Positions 25,401 through 63,128 of a stretch of DNA of 64,000 nt are shown piece after piece. The stretch is from positions 27,911,634 through 27,975,633 of the forward strand of contig NC_031776.1 of the NCBI RefSeq assembly GCF_001522545.3. Reading direction: 5' to 3'. Every line of letters starts with the position of its first letter. The stretch's first letter is position 1. Under the pieces are notes generated by a model. That model ran no database searches. It was not told where the DNA came from and saw only the letters and a list, made by a program, of their open reading frames with translations. The position numbers and the translations under genes were made by a program. The DNA is from Parus major. Its lineage: Eukaryota; Chordata; Aves; Passeriformes; Paridae.

Positions 25401-28400
25401 TTGAGAAAAAGGAACTGCCAGATTCCTAACAGGTTACTATGAACATGTGCAAACTGGAACTTGGCAGAGGTCTACTGAGTGATCAAATTTGGGAAAATTT
25501 TCACATGCATGACATAATGTGTATTCTTGACATCAAGGCTAAGCCCTGCAAAATTTCAAACCCTTGCTTAAAAGCATTGAGGATCTGGAGCATCTCATTA
25601 AACAGAACTAAACCTAACACAGGCAAAATACCTTTTTTGTCCCTTCCTCTCATTCTGGTCCTTTTAACTCAAAATTCATCAAATTCAGCCTTAGGCAGGC
25701 ACCTGGTATGGAAAGTTTCACTGTGAAAATCTTGTCTGATAAGGGTGTGAGAAAGTGAGAGCTAAGTCCTGGACCATTAAGTGTCAGACAGTTTCCTATA
25801 CTATAACTGATATTATTTGTGGTCAGCAGGTCACCTTGGTCACCCCACAGACATCAGTGGAGTTACTCAGCTGAGTAATGGAGTGGGTCTGTCCTATCAG
25901 TCAGGAATGGTAACAGTGTTTATTGCAGGCACTGCTAACTTAATTTTACTTGATAACCAAGACCTGTGAAATTAAATTTTCTCTGCTTGAATTGAATATT
26001 GTGATTAGGAGATTACTTCAGTGTAGATCACTAATTCTGACAGGGCTTGTTCTTCACTTTGAGGCAGAGCTGCTGGGGCGCAGGGAGCAGAAAGCTCACG
26101 GGACTGAGGGCAGCTGCCACTGACTCCCATCAGAAGAGCTGACAGAATATATCGAAGTTAATCATGGAGCAAACATGACAGTGGTTCTGGGATATATCCT
26201 GTAATCCTGTCACTCACTGTGAATTGACACAGGAATCAAAGTTAATGTTACTGAACCTAAAAATTTGTTGTTTGACTTTTGGTGCTAATATTGACTTTAC
26301 AGAACAATCACCCACTAGATAATAAAGATTTGTGATGCAGGGGATATTCAGTTTAGCAACTCCACTTGCTGGCTGCTTCTGGAAGTTCTGAAGAGGTCTT
26401 GCTCTCTGAACATGTGTTTGTCTTACACACTGTTCCTGTCCTGGACAGCACTTTTGTTCATTTTCTCATATTATATTTCAGATTTCAAAAAAGAAGGAAA
26501 GCTAAAACATCAAAATTATCCAAACCAGCTCTGGGTTATCAGCAATCAATTACCATGAAGCAGCAAAATAAAAGCAAATCCCCCTCCAACTCCAGAGGGT
26601 AGACTGTGGTCTGGACCAAAATGCCAACATCCAGCAGTCATTAACTTTGGTGGTTTTATTGCAGAGCTAAATCTTGTCAGTAAAGCTATCAAAGATCTGG
26701 GACTGAGGAATCAGGACAGCTGGGGTGGTACAGGGTGCCCTTCTTTCCTGTCCATTTGTTGCCCAGAAGCAAGTTTGTTTTTTTTTAATGAAGGATTAAG
26801 TAGCTGGGAAAGAAAAGAGCTGTGGTATCCTGGCAGCACATCCTGCTTTTGAGCAGGGGAGTTTGAAGCACAGCCAGACCACTAGTGAATAAAATTCTGC
26901 CATCTGTGATGGCAAAAGATTGGTAAGAGACAGAATCAAAGTAATGAGAATTAAATGCTTTTAAATGCAGCCACATAAACCAAATGTCAGAAAGTCAAAC
27001 CTGTGCATGGAAGAGAAGTTCTTTCTGTCCTTCCACCATGTGCTAGCCAAAAGATCTCTGTAGATTTCATTTAAGTTCATACCTTGTTATCCACATTTTT
27101 CAGGCCATTCACCAGCATTGTTACAGACCAATGGCTCCACTCAAATATTTTCCTTGGCTTTTGAGGTCCTTGCATGTGTTTTTTGTGTTGTGGAAATGAT
27201 TCTCCAGCCTGTATGCCTCACTCTGCAGGTAACAGTGGTTCGTGCTGCAGCTAAAAGGGAGTTTTATGAGCATCTTTAAACAGTATGTGCCAACTCTCAT
27301 AAAGCACTCTTTTATTAGACATTTCTGCCCATTCTGATTTCCTGAAGCTGAAGAAGATGAGCTTCTCCCAGTTCCAGTGTGTGGGTTTCAATGCTGTGTG
27401 CAAAGGCACCAGAGTGGGCAGCCTGCAATAATTTGTGTACTGAGTAAAACTTCATCAAAGCCATACAGGTACACTCCTGTAATTCACTCATCACTCAAAA
27501 GGACACCTTCTGTCTTTCATCTGAAGTACATCTCTGCACTGGAGTCTATTTGTCTAGTTGAATATGGTGTCAGCGGAGTGGCTCAAGTCAATGAATCCAA
27601 CAAGACTGACTGGCTAAAGAAAAGTCATGCTGTTTTTTAAGTCCTTAGTATGTTTCAGAATGAATCAGAATTGTCACAAATTATTTATTTCTGCAACTCC
27701 CAGGGCATAGTGCACAAAGTTACAAAAGGCTCAAAGCAGCAGATCATCAGGGTAAGGCTGTGAGTGACAGATACAGCCAGCCACTGGAAAAGGCACAGAG
27801 GAAGTGCAGCTTCCACTTGAGAAGTGATGTTTAGAGCCAATGAACAATATACAGGAGAATGTAGTGGTACCTGCATTTATTTTAGTAGATTGCCACATTT
27901 GTAGTGTGGGAAGCTTCTCCTGCACCAAACTGTACTGTATCACACTGGTGTGAAACTGAGGAAATCTTCCAATGCAGGAAGAACTTTTATAAGCCAGTAC
28001 GATCAAGTGCAAAATTCGAAAATTATTACAGTTACTGAAGTTAATTACAACCATATTCCTAATTACAAATAACATATTAAAATTATACTAGAAGAGAAAC
28101 ATGCTTTTACAATTTGTGATGGTGTACAGATGGATTTGATTCTTCACTTACAAATCAGTTTTCTCTTCTAGATCAAATAGTCCCTGAATTACAATTACAT
28201 GACCTTGGGCTGGGGATCTACACACTCCCTGATATAAGCCTATCTACCCAAATCATGTTTCTCTTGAGAGGAGATTATTTTGTGCTGTATCAATCTGGTC
28301 CATGCAGGACTTGGAAAAAGCATCATATGTTTAGGCAGTGCAAATCCTTTTGCCACAAGCAAGGTGACTAATTAAAAAGCCTGAGCATACAGAAGCACCA

Positions 28401-31400
28401 GATGCAGCCCAACCAAGGATGAATGTCAAGAAATTGGCGAGGAAAAGGAAAAAAAACAAGAAAGAGGTTAGGGAGAGATCAGATGGGTTTTTTCACAGGA
28501 TGTTCCCTTTCCACTTGACATTTCTTCCCAACCAGTTTGGTGGTATCTGGTAACATTAGGTCTTGCAGCAGGGAGTCTCATGAGCTGTATCTTACTGTGG
28601 AAGTCATAGATTGTGGCATTTCATATGTAGTGTCTGGTCATATCCCATCCTGTCACCTTTTATTAGGTGTGCTGCCATCATGTGACACCTTGCTGGTGGC
28701 ATGAGGTCACTTTGTAGCTCATCATTACAGACCTTGTTTTCTGTGTTTCTGTTGACATTTTCTTGAGAGTTTGAATGTGACTTTGGACAATGTTGCTGAA
28801 ATATGCTTCCAATTTACAGCAACCCTCAGTTCTCTCAACTGAAACAGGACTGAATGCACTCTAAGTGTGAATAAATACAACCTGATGAAGGTTAATTGCA
28901 CTGGAAAGTTTTATCTTCACCACCATGTTGGTGTGGAGGCAGTTCAGTAAAGGCTGTGCAGTCAAGCTGGATGCACAACAGCATTTGAACAGATGCCTTA
29001 ACACAAGTGCAGACTGAAGATCTGCCATAAATTAACCTGAACTTGGGATCTGTGTGACTTCCTAGTGCAAATTATGATAAAGCTAAATATTATTGCCATA
29101 GAATAGACTTGTATAAGAATGGCATAGTAACAGAGGGAAATAGATTTGATGGACATCTCTCTCTGGAGCAGTTTTGATTGTGTGTTTTGGGGGTTTTTTT
29201 TCAGCCTGCCCTTGGTTTTCTGAACACTCACATTGCAATTCGTGGGGTGGCAGCAGGGTCCCTGCATGACACTGAATTCTTCTGCTCTAATCTTCATTGC
29301 TGTGATCAATGTTCTCTTCCTGAGTTATCATGAGCATCCTTTTGGGGCCTGCCCTGTAATCCATTATGCTTCTCTGACATAATAAAGGGGTAGAACACAC
29401 ACCCTGGGAAGTTGCTTGTGTCCATTAACATCCTTGTTTTTAAGACTAGCAAAAATGTTGTACACAGTTAATCTCCTGGATTTGAACTGGTTCTTGTACT
29501 GCTCCCATAACTCAGTGTTTTTAAACTGCTTTTGAGGGGATTATAACTCATCTCTGTCATTTACAAATAGCACTATATAAGCATTGGGTGTTTAATATTT
29601 ATTCCAATCATGCAGGCAACATTTTCTTAGCAAGCTCTTTAGGTTTTAGATTTTGTTTAAAGTGGTTCCTTTTTCGAAGTCAAAAGCATTAATTTTTAGG
29701 TAACAGGCACAGGTGTCCTTCAGACCTCCAGTTAAGTGGTCTCACTAAGTACTTGAACAAAATGAAGGGTATTTCATCAGATGAAGTAGCTGGGAATAAA
29801 GAGCTGTATTGTCTCTTGGGTGGAGGGAAAGTGTCTGAGTTTCATATCCAAGAAAGATGCAAAAGTTGTTGTCAAAATGCATGAGGGGCACCAGATGCTA
29901 CCCCAAAAGAAAGGAGGGATGTCATTCTTCTTTCCCACTGTTCTACTAATCAGAGAAGAATTAGTTTTCTTTTGTACAGCCTTGACAGATAAAGCTTCAA
30001 TTGTGGACCCACTGTGGACTTCTGCATTAAAGCCTTAGTGATAGGTACTTACCTGGGGCTTCTCATAGCTAACAATTGACATTTTTACATGTAGTTTGCA
30101 TGGGTCAGATTTATGTCAGACCTCTGATAGACTTAATTCAGGTGCTACCACTAATGCATTGTGCTCTCCATATCCAATTAAACATAAAAGCATAGATCAG
30201 CTGAAGGAAGAACAAAACTTTATTTTGTGGTACTTCTGTATTGTTTTCTAGGATTCTGTATTTTTTGTTTAGTACCTGTTAAGTAACATAATGCAGAGGT
30301 TGTCTCCTTTTCTGCATGCATGAATGGCAAACTTAGTGAAAATCACCACAGGTGGATGTGGAAATATTGCTTCTATATTTGGAATATCTGCACATATCTA
30401 CATACACCCCCTGTGTAGTAGTAGATCAAGTGGTACCTTAGTAATAGTTTGATATATGGGAATGGGACAAGTACTCACAAATTTTGTTCTTGCTAAGAAT
30501 AAAAGAAGTCAATTTCTGCAAGTATGAAATAAAAGTTGTGCTGTGAAGTATGTCAGATTTCAATGGGAATAGTTTATTTGGTCTAAGCTATCTAGCTTAG
30601 AGTAGGTCACAGCATGGACTGGAGATGCACTAGGTATCCACTGATTTGGGGCTTTAATAGTCAGGATTTTTTTTTTAATCGTTGAAATACTTGCATTGGA
30701 ATGAAACATCAGGCCCTAAGAGGGACTGATTTTCCTGAGCAGTGACAACCAGGATGTGATTTCTGTTTTTTGATTAACAGCTGTTCTGACTGTGGTGTTG
30801 CAGTGACATGGAATTGGTCTTTTCTTTGCTGTGGCATTCACAAATGGCGCTTGGTAGCAATTTATTTCAGGTGCTATTAGTTGTAGCACATAACCTAGGA
30901 GGTTTTGGAATCAGGTTCCTATTGTGATTTGTTCCTGAGAGATCTTCCTAATCTTATTAATATCGACTGATTCTTTGTATTAGGGTTTTCCAGGGATTGG
31001 TGGAGTCTAAAGGATTAAAGGCCTCTGAGTCAAGGATGACCTAGATTCTGATAGATTTTATTATGCAAATCCTTACAGTCAGAGGTCATTAATGGAAACA
31101 TCTGAAGCTAATATGAGTTAATATATTTGAGTGCTTTCTGAAATTAATGAGTGTTTTGGTTCCAGGTGAATACAATACAACTTATGCTTAAGTATTTTGA
31201 AACAGATTTAGAAACCTACTCAAAAAGTGGATAAGATCTTAAATATCCAATGCTCTTCCTGAAAAGTAGGGATCCAGAGACACTTTTGAGCACAAGATTT
31301 TCCTCTGAAGTTTGGAAACTTTCTCCTCTGCTTTAACATAATTTCAAGAAAGCAGCAGATTCTAAAAATGAACAAAATTCCTGATTTCACTTTAATTTTT

Positions 31401-32280
31401 GTAAAGAAAATTCTCTGAGCTTTGTAAGTTGAAAAGGGAACAAAAAACTGCAAGGAGTTAAAAAAACCACTGTCTTTCCCACCTCAAAACAGAAGGATGA
31501 TTTATACACATAACTATTTTACTGTATTTACAAAGTGCTCTATTACTTAAGACCTGATAAACAGAAGTAATATTCCTGAACAACCTGGTCCTTGTCTGTT
31601 TTGGTCCAGTTGTCCCTCCCTAAAATCCCTGTTTGAGTGGGTGCAGGGATTGGATCAAAACCAGGAAGATTCTCAATATAATTAACATATAAAGGCACTA
31701 AGGCATTTTCCCTTTATGGCAGCTTCCCAAAGTTCAGCGCATGCACCTCAGACCACAGCTGAAAAGCACTCCCTTTGCCTGGTTAAATATGTTTTTATTT
31801 TTTCACTTGTTTCTCATGCCTATACACTTACATTTGTTTCTTTGATTAATTGTTCCCCTTTCATACTATGCCTTTTTCCTAAGAATGTGAAAATATGTAA
31901 ATATGCCAAGCAGAGACATTCCATTTCAAGCCAGTAGTTGGGCAGGCCATTCTGATTACAGTATTTATGAATAAACAGAAGAGTTTACCCAAATAGTTCA
32001 AAGCTGACTCTGAAAAGCCAATAAGTAAGGCATATGTTCTAATACTTGTTTTTGTAAGTCTCTTAAGCAAGGAGTCAGAGGTGGGGACAGAGCAAAAGGC
32101 ACTCTCCTGTTTCTGGTATCATGAGCATGCTGGGACAGCTTCTAATTTTGATGATTTTGATTTGGACCAGGGTAATATCCTTGAAGTCCATTGTGTGTGT
32201 GTAGTGTAGCACTTAGTGACTGGCCTTAGGCTGACTTAGTGGCTGCCTTTTGGCAGCTGGAGCTTTAGACATCCCCATCC

Positions 32281-32755
32281 TCCTCTCGTTTATTGTGGAC
32301 GTGCAGAATTCACGGTCTCAGAGGAAATGCTGTAGGATGAGGATCCAGTGCAACTCGTTTTGAGCACAAACATTTTTACCAGCTCTTTGCCACCCACACA
32401 CAATGTCCTTCTCTGCTTTATGTTCACCCCTAGGTCCCTGTGGGCCAGAGCTCTGCAGTCCCTGGGACATGCCTGTGGGAGAAGCCGTAGCCGGCACCGC
32501 ATCCTTTGACATTTCCCAGCGCGCTGGTGTTTCTCACTCTGGTGCTTCTCTGCTACCAGCAGCACATACCAGCAAAATGTGGGTTAATGGGGCAGGCGTG
32601 GCACAGAAAAGTCTCTGGTGGAGTCATTAGGGTTGGCTGGCAGGCTGCCAGCTCGGTTGGTGCAATTTTACACTCACTTTTCAGCACAAGCTTAAAGGGG
32701 AAACCTCCGTTCGCTTTAAGCCTTTGCAGCCAGCGAGAGGCTGCCGGGGCATTCC
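32281..32755. promoter_or_regulatory. KALRN: CpG-enriched patch upstream of exon C (candidate internal promoter)
   Basis: About 15 CpGs fall in ~475 bp, 11 of them between 32486 and 32750, and the patch is more GC-rich than the AT-rich, CpG-depleted surroundings. It contains GCCGTAGCCGGCACCGC near 32484 and CAGCGCGCTGG near 32518. It lies roughly 720 bp before exon C, which starts spectrin repeat 5. In rodents an internal promoter makes delta-kalirin transcripts lacking the SEC14 domain and the first four spectrin repeats. The position fits such a promoter, but no TATA box or initiator stands out and the patch is smaller than a typical CpG island. Treat it as a hypothesis. Confidence 0.35.
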
Positions 32756-33442
32756 TGCCCCTGTCCAGACCTCTGATGAACAGCTGGCTGGAAATTCTCA
32801 TCTGAGCACTTGCAATGATTTGTTGCTGTGATTGTGGCTTTAAAACTGGTAGTCAAGACTATTCATAATTAATGGATCTGCTTGGGGTTGATTGGTGATA
32901 TTGCTGTCTCCTATGTTTGGATTTTCCCAGAGTTAAAATGCAGAGTCTGAGTGCCTTTTGAGGAGGGGGTTTAAGTGCTGGAAACAAAAAGAAACCCCAA
33001 AACCTCAACCCCTGGGAAGGCATAGCTGAGCAGGCACAGCTAGACTAGTCAGTACCATACACACATACCAAAGATTGTAGGTCTGTCCTGCAACAGGCTT
33101 CAGTTGCATGAGAAATTAATAGCAGCTGATAGTGCTCAGCTCCTGAAAGGGTTAGGATATCACAGCTATAGGAGATTTTAATTTGTTGCTCATATAAAGA
33201 GTTAATCAGAATAAAATAATTAGTTATTGTTGTATAATGAACAGAAATTGAATTGGTTTTTTTAGAAAACTACCTGATATTATATTTATCTTATTTTCTT
33301 CCTTTAAATGGAATCAATAACAAATGTATCTTTTTAGGTATACAAATGTTAGGTCAGTTTTCCTGTGAAACATGCAGCCTGAGTTAATGCCTATTGATTT
33401 GGAATTAGAGAGCAAAAGGGTTAAATCTCTATCCCTCTCTGA

Positions 33443-48472
<15,030 letters not shown>

Positions 48473-48668
48473 GTTACAGCAGAGTTGGATGCTTGGAATG
48501 AAGATCTGCTGAGGCAGATGAATGATTTCAATACTGAGGATCTCACTCTGGCTGAGCAGCGATTGCAGCGTCACACTGAGCGGAAACTGGCCATGAACAA
48601 CATGACCTTTGAAGTCATCCAGCAAGGGCAAGACTTGCACCAATACATCATGGAGGTCCAGGCTTCAG
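48473..48668 (+). CDS. KALRN: KALRN exon E: first part of spectrin repeat 6
   Basis: This exon has 196 bp, 65 codons plus one base, entering at phase 0 and leaving at phase 1. It starts [19 protein letters not shown] and ends [17 protein letters not shown], plus the first base of a glycine codon. The tryptophan in LDAWNEDL is the helix A landmark. The acceptor is CTGCCCATGAAG and the donor is GTGAGA at 48669. The acceptor has a weak pyrimidine tract, interrupted by [24 protein letters not shown] identifies KALRN, because TRIO has SDLESWNDELSQQMNDF (from memory). The bird residue in HQYIMEV appears as threonine in the human protein I remember. The frame stays open 17 codons upstream and 71 codons past the donor. 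Confidence 0.97.
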
Positions 48669-51600
48669 GTGAGAAGAGCAATTTGATCTCTTTTACTTGG
48701 GGAAAAAAAATCCCAAAACCAGCAAAACAAAGCAAGAGAAAGCCCAAATCCCCAAAACGTATAGCAAGCAGAAATACCACAATACATATCAAATCAGCTT
48801 TTAACATAAATATAGGCAATACCTGTCTCTGCACAGGACTGTTCCACAAAGTTTTGAGAATTTTGATTCAGGATTTTATGTAAAAACCTGCTGTTTCTTT
48901 GAGACTGAAACTCACTGAGGAAATGAAGCTGACTTTCAAGTTTGATGCAGGAAGTTTCACAGCTACAGTATGGAGTCTGTGATTGACTCCAAATTGGATG
49001 GAGAGGGGAGGGCAAGACAAGCTCCTTGTCCTTGCTCTAGCTCAGAAACAAACACTGCAGAGTCATGAGCTACAGATCCTTGTGCTGGGCAGTCAGACCT
49101 CAGGTTTGGATGAAGTCTAATCATTCTAGACTCCTAAGCTTGTTAATCTTACTGCAAATAGACTTTAGTGACAGTCAGACTGACCAGATGGGCTGGCTTC
49201 ATTCTCTGCAGACTCGAGTACCTTTTCCCTGTTCTCCATTTCAGGGTGCAGACAGCCCAAGGGAAGGAGAGAGACAATAAGGGAAGAAAAAAATCTAGGT
49301 ATACAAGAGTCCTCTAGGAAAGAATCCAAATATGAGAGTTTTGAAACGAGTCATGAAATGGAACTCTTGTTTCCAGCCAGTTCTACTTGGAATTGTTTTG
49401 TGTAAAAAGGGAATTCTTCTTTTCAGAGTGCACTTAAAGATAACAACTTGGGTGTAAAAAAGCCCTTTGAGATGTGCTCTTAAGTGAAAGTCTTGATTCA
49501 TTTTGATAGGGAGTCTGTCTCATTTTACTGTTTCTCAGCCTAAGAGAATTTCTAATACATCCTAAGAGGCAAAATTTTTGTATTCTTGAATTTTGTATCT
49601 GTAAAAAGAATATCATAATTCATATTAATCACTGCATAAAGCCCAGAAGTGAATGTTACTTGTGTAGTGCTCTAATCTTCTAAAATGTTTGGAATGAGTG
49701 CAAAGCAAGAGCAGTTTCTGTCCTTTCCCTCATTTAAAACAAAAAGGATTTTATGGTATTATTCTTTGGCAAACATTTTACCTCTAGGCATCTACCTTCA
49801 AAACAATCTGGCAGTATCCAGCCTGATTTGGCAGGCTGCACTCAACAGAGGCTTGAGGACTGCTTCAAGAGGATGTTGTGAACTAGATAACTTGGTGCAT
49901 TCTGTGAGCCATGTGTGTGAGCCTCTCTGAGATCTGCCCACACTTTGCCTGGCCCTGCACTTCAGCCTCCTGACTTTCTGAGTTAGAAAACTCATCCTAA
50001 GACACTGGTTAAGATGATTGTGCTCTTTTGTCTGTTTGGTTTTTTCATCCTGAAGGAACCCATGGGAGGTAAAGAATATGATCCAGAACAGATCACAGTC
50101 AGGAGCCTCAGTGACTGTTTTTTAGAAAATAAAAAATTAAATAAATTCTGTGTTCTTCAAGAAGTTAGAAACAACTTCTTTTGGATTTCTGACAAAAGGT
50201 TTGCAACTCAATGAATTGACTTGTAAAATGTTTTCGTAAGATTCTCTAAGATCACTTTCTATGATGCCTGCCTGATAAAAATCCACTGCTCCCAAAAGCA
50301 GGGAAGCAGAAGTCCCATGGGGATGTAGAGTAGCTGGAGTTAATGAAAGGTAATGGCCATGTCTGCTGTGCATGGAATGCCAAGTGCTGGGAGAATGGAA
50401 AAATAAGGGAGAAAGATAGTACTTGGGAGCCTACTAATTCTTATTTCAATAAAGAACAATTATACTTCATAAAAAATGATTTAATTTTACTTCCTCTTCC
50501 TGAATCCATTATCATAGCCACCCAGTGCATTGGGTAGGGGATGATTGTTCTTAACTGCCAGAGCTGAACACTTGCAGGGGTTCTGGGAAATCTGCTGCTG
50601 TTGCTGCTTCCTATTGTACACTGTCGCCACCGCTACAATCAAAACTCAGCTGTAGCCACAGAAGATAAAGCCAGAAAAAATGTGATTTTCCAGAGCCATT
50701 CTACCTAACCAGCCACCTTTAATTGACCAAGTTTCTTCTCTTCCCTATAACTGTCTTTGAGCTTTATTCTTTTCAACATGCCACACAGGAAGCTGACTTG
50801 ATTTTGATCACTCTGTCGTTTGTCTTGGAGGTCTTTAAGCTAGCAAGTCTGTCAGATAAAATTACATTCAGGTGCTGCCATTTATAATGTCTTTTTCACT
50901 TGGAAGCCTTGAGGAGGTAGGAAAAGAATGTTTTAGACATTCAGCCATGATTTTTGCATGTCTGATGCAAAATGTCTGACCCTTATTTGGCTGTGTCTGG
51001 AAATCTCTGTGAACATTCTTATGTTGGTACAATAAATGCAGTGGTTCTGTGATGCAGCAGGTCAGACTCTGGGGATATTGAGGGCACCCATACAATCAGT
51101 CATCTCTGCAAGCCCAGTATTTCCAAAGTTCCATCCAGCTCAGGGTTATGTTCCTGTGATTCCTTCCAACACTCCAGCATGTGCGAGTGAGCCTGGATTA
51201 GACTGTTTTCTCCATCAGAATAAATATTTTTAAAAGAAATGTTTGGTTTTGTTAGGAAATGGGTAAGTTTGGAAGTCAGGTTGCATTTCATGAAATTTTG
51301 CAGTACTTGCAGATTGTTGCTAAAATTTGTGTCAATCAGGAAACATATTTGTATGTAGAGAATATTATAGTAATATTCTCAACAAGACTGGAGTTTTAAT
51401 GAGCCAACCCTTTTTATTTCAAGGAACCTGTCTGCTATTTTTCCTGTTTGATTTTAACTCTACTGCTGATAGCAAAGCTAAATATGTGGGTATATGCTCT
51501 CAGAAATAGTTATTGATTTGTTTGGATGCCTAACTCAATATGTTGAAGGATCCTGGTGCTTCCAAAAGTGACAACTTGGACATTTCTGAGAAATCCATTT

Positions 51601-54304
51601 CCCACTGAAAAGTTTAGGATAATTATTCAGGAGTGATTCAGCGCTTGGGCCCAAACTGTGCTGATGACATGCTCAGGTAATTTATTAGCATATGCACCTT
51701 AGTTAGTCTGATTCTAGGCATTAAAAGCAGATACACTCTAACAGCTGGTTAATTGATTGTGCAAATTTATTTGATTCATGAAGTCCACTTGCATTGTCAA
51801 TATCATTGTCATAATGAGCCCCCAGTTGGGGGTCTCTTATGGTTTACAGAGCTCCTTTTCATATCTTACACAAATTGCTTCTAAGTCAAACCTGAAATAC
51901 ATTGTAGAGCTGAAGCTGTGAACATTTATTCAGTCCCTGCCTGATCCATGTAAAATTCAAAGGCCTTTTGCTTCCTGGTCATCAAGCTAACATTGTTCAC
52001 CTCTTTTCCAAGTGTTGCATTGCTTAAAAGGGAAGCAGAAATCTATTTCATTTGCTTTGTGATGTCCTTTGTAGTTAATTATAACTGTAGTTTATACTGC
52101 AAAAAAAAAAAAAGAGAATATAAACTTTGCTATCACAAGCTCTTAGTATTTCAGCTTAAAGCATCTTTAAAGCAGTTTCAGAACAGTTTTATACAGTTAA
52201 AAGCAATAGCCCTTCCTCAGACTGAGTTGTATCTCACACTGCAAGCAGTTCAGGCGTCACTAATGTATGTTTTGCAGGATGCCAGTTAGTGTGGCTCAGT
52301 ACTCTCTCCTGTAGGATTTTTAAAAACATTTTCAATTCCATATCATTCACTTGACATCTGCTGCACTGTTTGAGGCAGTAGAAGAAAATGGCAACCAAGT
52401 TCATTTTATCAGAAAGTCAGCTGTGCTTTTCTAGCTGTCAAAACACAATGTAAAGATAATATGTATGAAATTATTCGGGAAACAAGGCTTTCTATTTTGC
52501 CAACCAATGCTTGAGAAGAAAAAGCGCTCCCGCCGCATGTGCTGGCCCCACAGAATAAATCTGTGTGACATATGACAAGCAGGAAAGGGCAGATCATTCA
52601 TCATGGGGAGCACACAGTGCCCTTGGATGGCATCCCAGGCAGTTCCCTGGTTGCTGCTGATGAGTTAGCGCGATCAGAACTGCACCAGCTGAGTGTGCGG
52701 GAGGGAAAGCTGTGCATTTATTATCCAATAGGTGTGGGGAAGTCAAGCATACAAAAAGCCATCATGTCCTCAGGATACAGAACCATATGCAGGCTAATTG
52801 CAGCAACAATGCCTGGTGTCTGGCAATTGAAAAGAACTTCACTCCCAAGAATAGAAACATATATTAAATTTCCAGTTTTAAATGGGAAGCCAGGGGCCAT
52901 TCCACTTTATTTGGTAATGAAGAAACTGTTTTGTTTTGGCTGGGAAAGGGAATAAGCCAATCATTTGCATTCCCATGTGCTTTTTTGGATAAAACTGGAA
53001 ACCAAGAAAAAGGGATAAGGTTAGTAATAAGGTTGTATTTATTTTGTGTGCTGTCCTGTGTAGATACCGCTGAATCAAAGTCATGAGTCTTTGAGGAGGA
53101 TAAAGAGGGAGGTAAAGACAGCTTTCTAAATTGTTTTCAAAAACAGTGTCCAAGACTTTTTTTTTCAGCAGCTTCTAATTAACACATTTCTTTTTTAATG
53201 CTGTATGATTCGATGAAATCAAATGGCTTAGGAGGAAAGCGCAATGTTTTCTCGGCATTACTGCAATTGCATTATTTTTATGTTAGGCTCCTTATCCTCC
53301 CTGCTTCGAGCCCAATGGCAAAATTCCAGTAGACCTTAATAAGGGGAGAGTTTGTTCTTTCTTAGCTTGCAATCCCAGGGACTGCAGTGGCATGGGATGA
53401 CATCACATTTCCTCGAGGCCAAACCTTCCAGTTGCACTGGTAGTGGACCAAGGGTGACAATCACATCGGTGTCACCCAGAAGGAAGGTGTGAAGCTGGGC
53501 ACTGCATTTCATGTGACCACTACACACAAGGCTCACAGAGTCACAAAAACATCAGGAGATGGTAAGGGCCTCAGGAAGTCTCTGTTTCAATCTCCTGATC
53601 AAGTCAGGGCCATGAAATCAGACTGGGCCTTTGAGGGGTCATCAAGTTCATGTAGGATGCAGGGGAGGGGAATGTGGTACTAAGAGACCCTTTCTGTCTG
53701 CTGGGTGAGGATTGGACAAAAGTCAGTCTGTGGAATAATTCTGAATGACCTAAAGTCCGATTTTAACTAATTCATTGTTAATGAACTTCTACAAGCACCC
53801 AGATAGAAAAAAGTTTTCTCTATGGAGTTCCCTGCACTTGGAACATTACTGTAGATCTGGTGTCTAGGTTTACTTCCTGTAAACCTACTTTTCTATTTTT
53901 TTCCTTATCTCTTTTCTCTTCCAGGTTTTCTTTCCCACATGCATTTCTAAAGTATAAGTTTATTAATTACCCTAAGAAAGGGAGGATTTTTCTGTCTTTT
54001 TTAAAATTTGATGTTCATGCAAGTTTTTGAGCAAGACTGTGCTTAAGTCAGTCCGAGTGGCCAGATGCTGATGAGTCAGATGAGCAATGACCATCAGAGA
54101 AACACCACTTTGCAGAAAAATGTAGTGATGAAGATTAGGGAGCTGGGAAAGCCAAATATTACATGTGAGAAAGTTAAGTGAGAAAGAACTACTAGGATAG
54201 ATGCAAATCAATGTGTTAGGTGACAAAAATATTTGAAATTTACAGTTACACAAAATTGAAATTTCAAGTAAGTGCCATGATCTCTCTCTCTCTGCATGTT
54301 ACAG
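48669..54304 (+). other. KALRN: KALRN intron 5 of the window (5.6 kb)
   Basis: The intron splits spectrin repeat 6, phase 1. The exon E frame reads on to a stop at 48881-48883. A run of 13 A lies at 52101-52113. The 52400-52960 interval is more CpG-rich and less repetitive than its surroundings and contains a 127-codon frame at 52572-52955 with no recognised domain. The acceptor is preceded by a CTCTCTCTCTCT run and ends GCATGTTACAG. Confidence 0.83.
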
Positions 54305-54471
54305 GCATTGAGCTGATCTGTGAAAAAGACATTGATCTTGCAACACAGGTTCAAGAACTGCTGGAATTCCTTCATGAGAAACAGCATGAGCTGGAGCTTA
54401 ATGCTGACCAAACTCACAAGAGGTTAGAGCAGTGCCTACAGCTCCGGCACCTCCAGGCTGAGGTCAAGCAG
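54305..54471 (+). CDS. KALRN: KALRN exon F: second part of spectrin repeat 6
   Basis: This exon has 167 bp: two bases completing a glycine codon, then 55 codons from [20 protein letters not shown] to [10 protein letters not shown]. It forms helix B ([19 protein letters not shown]) and helix C ([18 protein letters not shown]) of repeat 6. The acceptor is TGCATGTTACAG and the donor is GTGAGA at 54472; it leaves at phase 0. [12 protein letters not shown] is the kalirin version; TRIO has VELLCDRDVDMA as I recall. Exons E and F together make about 120 residues, again a single repeat. The CLQLRHL motif resembles FLQLRIF in exon D, showing shared ancestry of these two repeats. Confidence 0.97.

Positions 54472-63128
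<8,657 letters not shown>

Noticed and set aside
28195..28260. ACATGACCTTGGGCTGGGGA resembles a MIR core
   Set aside because: Only one short segment matches; the flanking MIR blocks are absent.
53395..53415. GATGACATCACATT resembles a cAMP-response element (TGACATCA versus TGACGTCA)
   Set aside because: A single one-mismatch 8-mer is expected by chance many times in 64 kb, and nothing nearby suggests a promoter.
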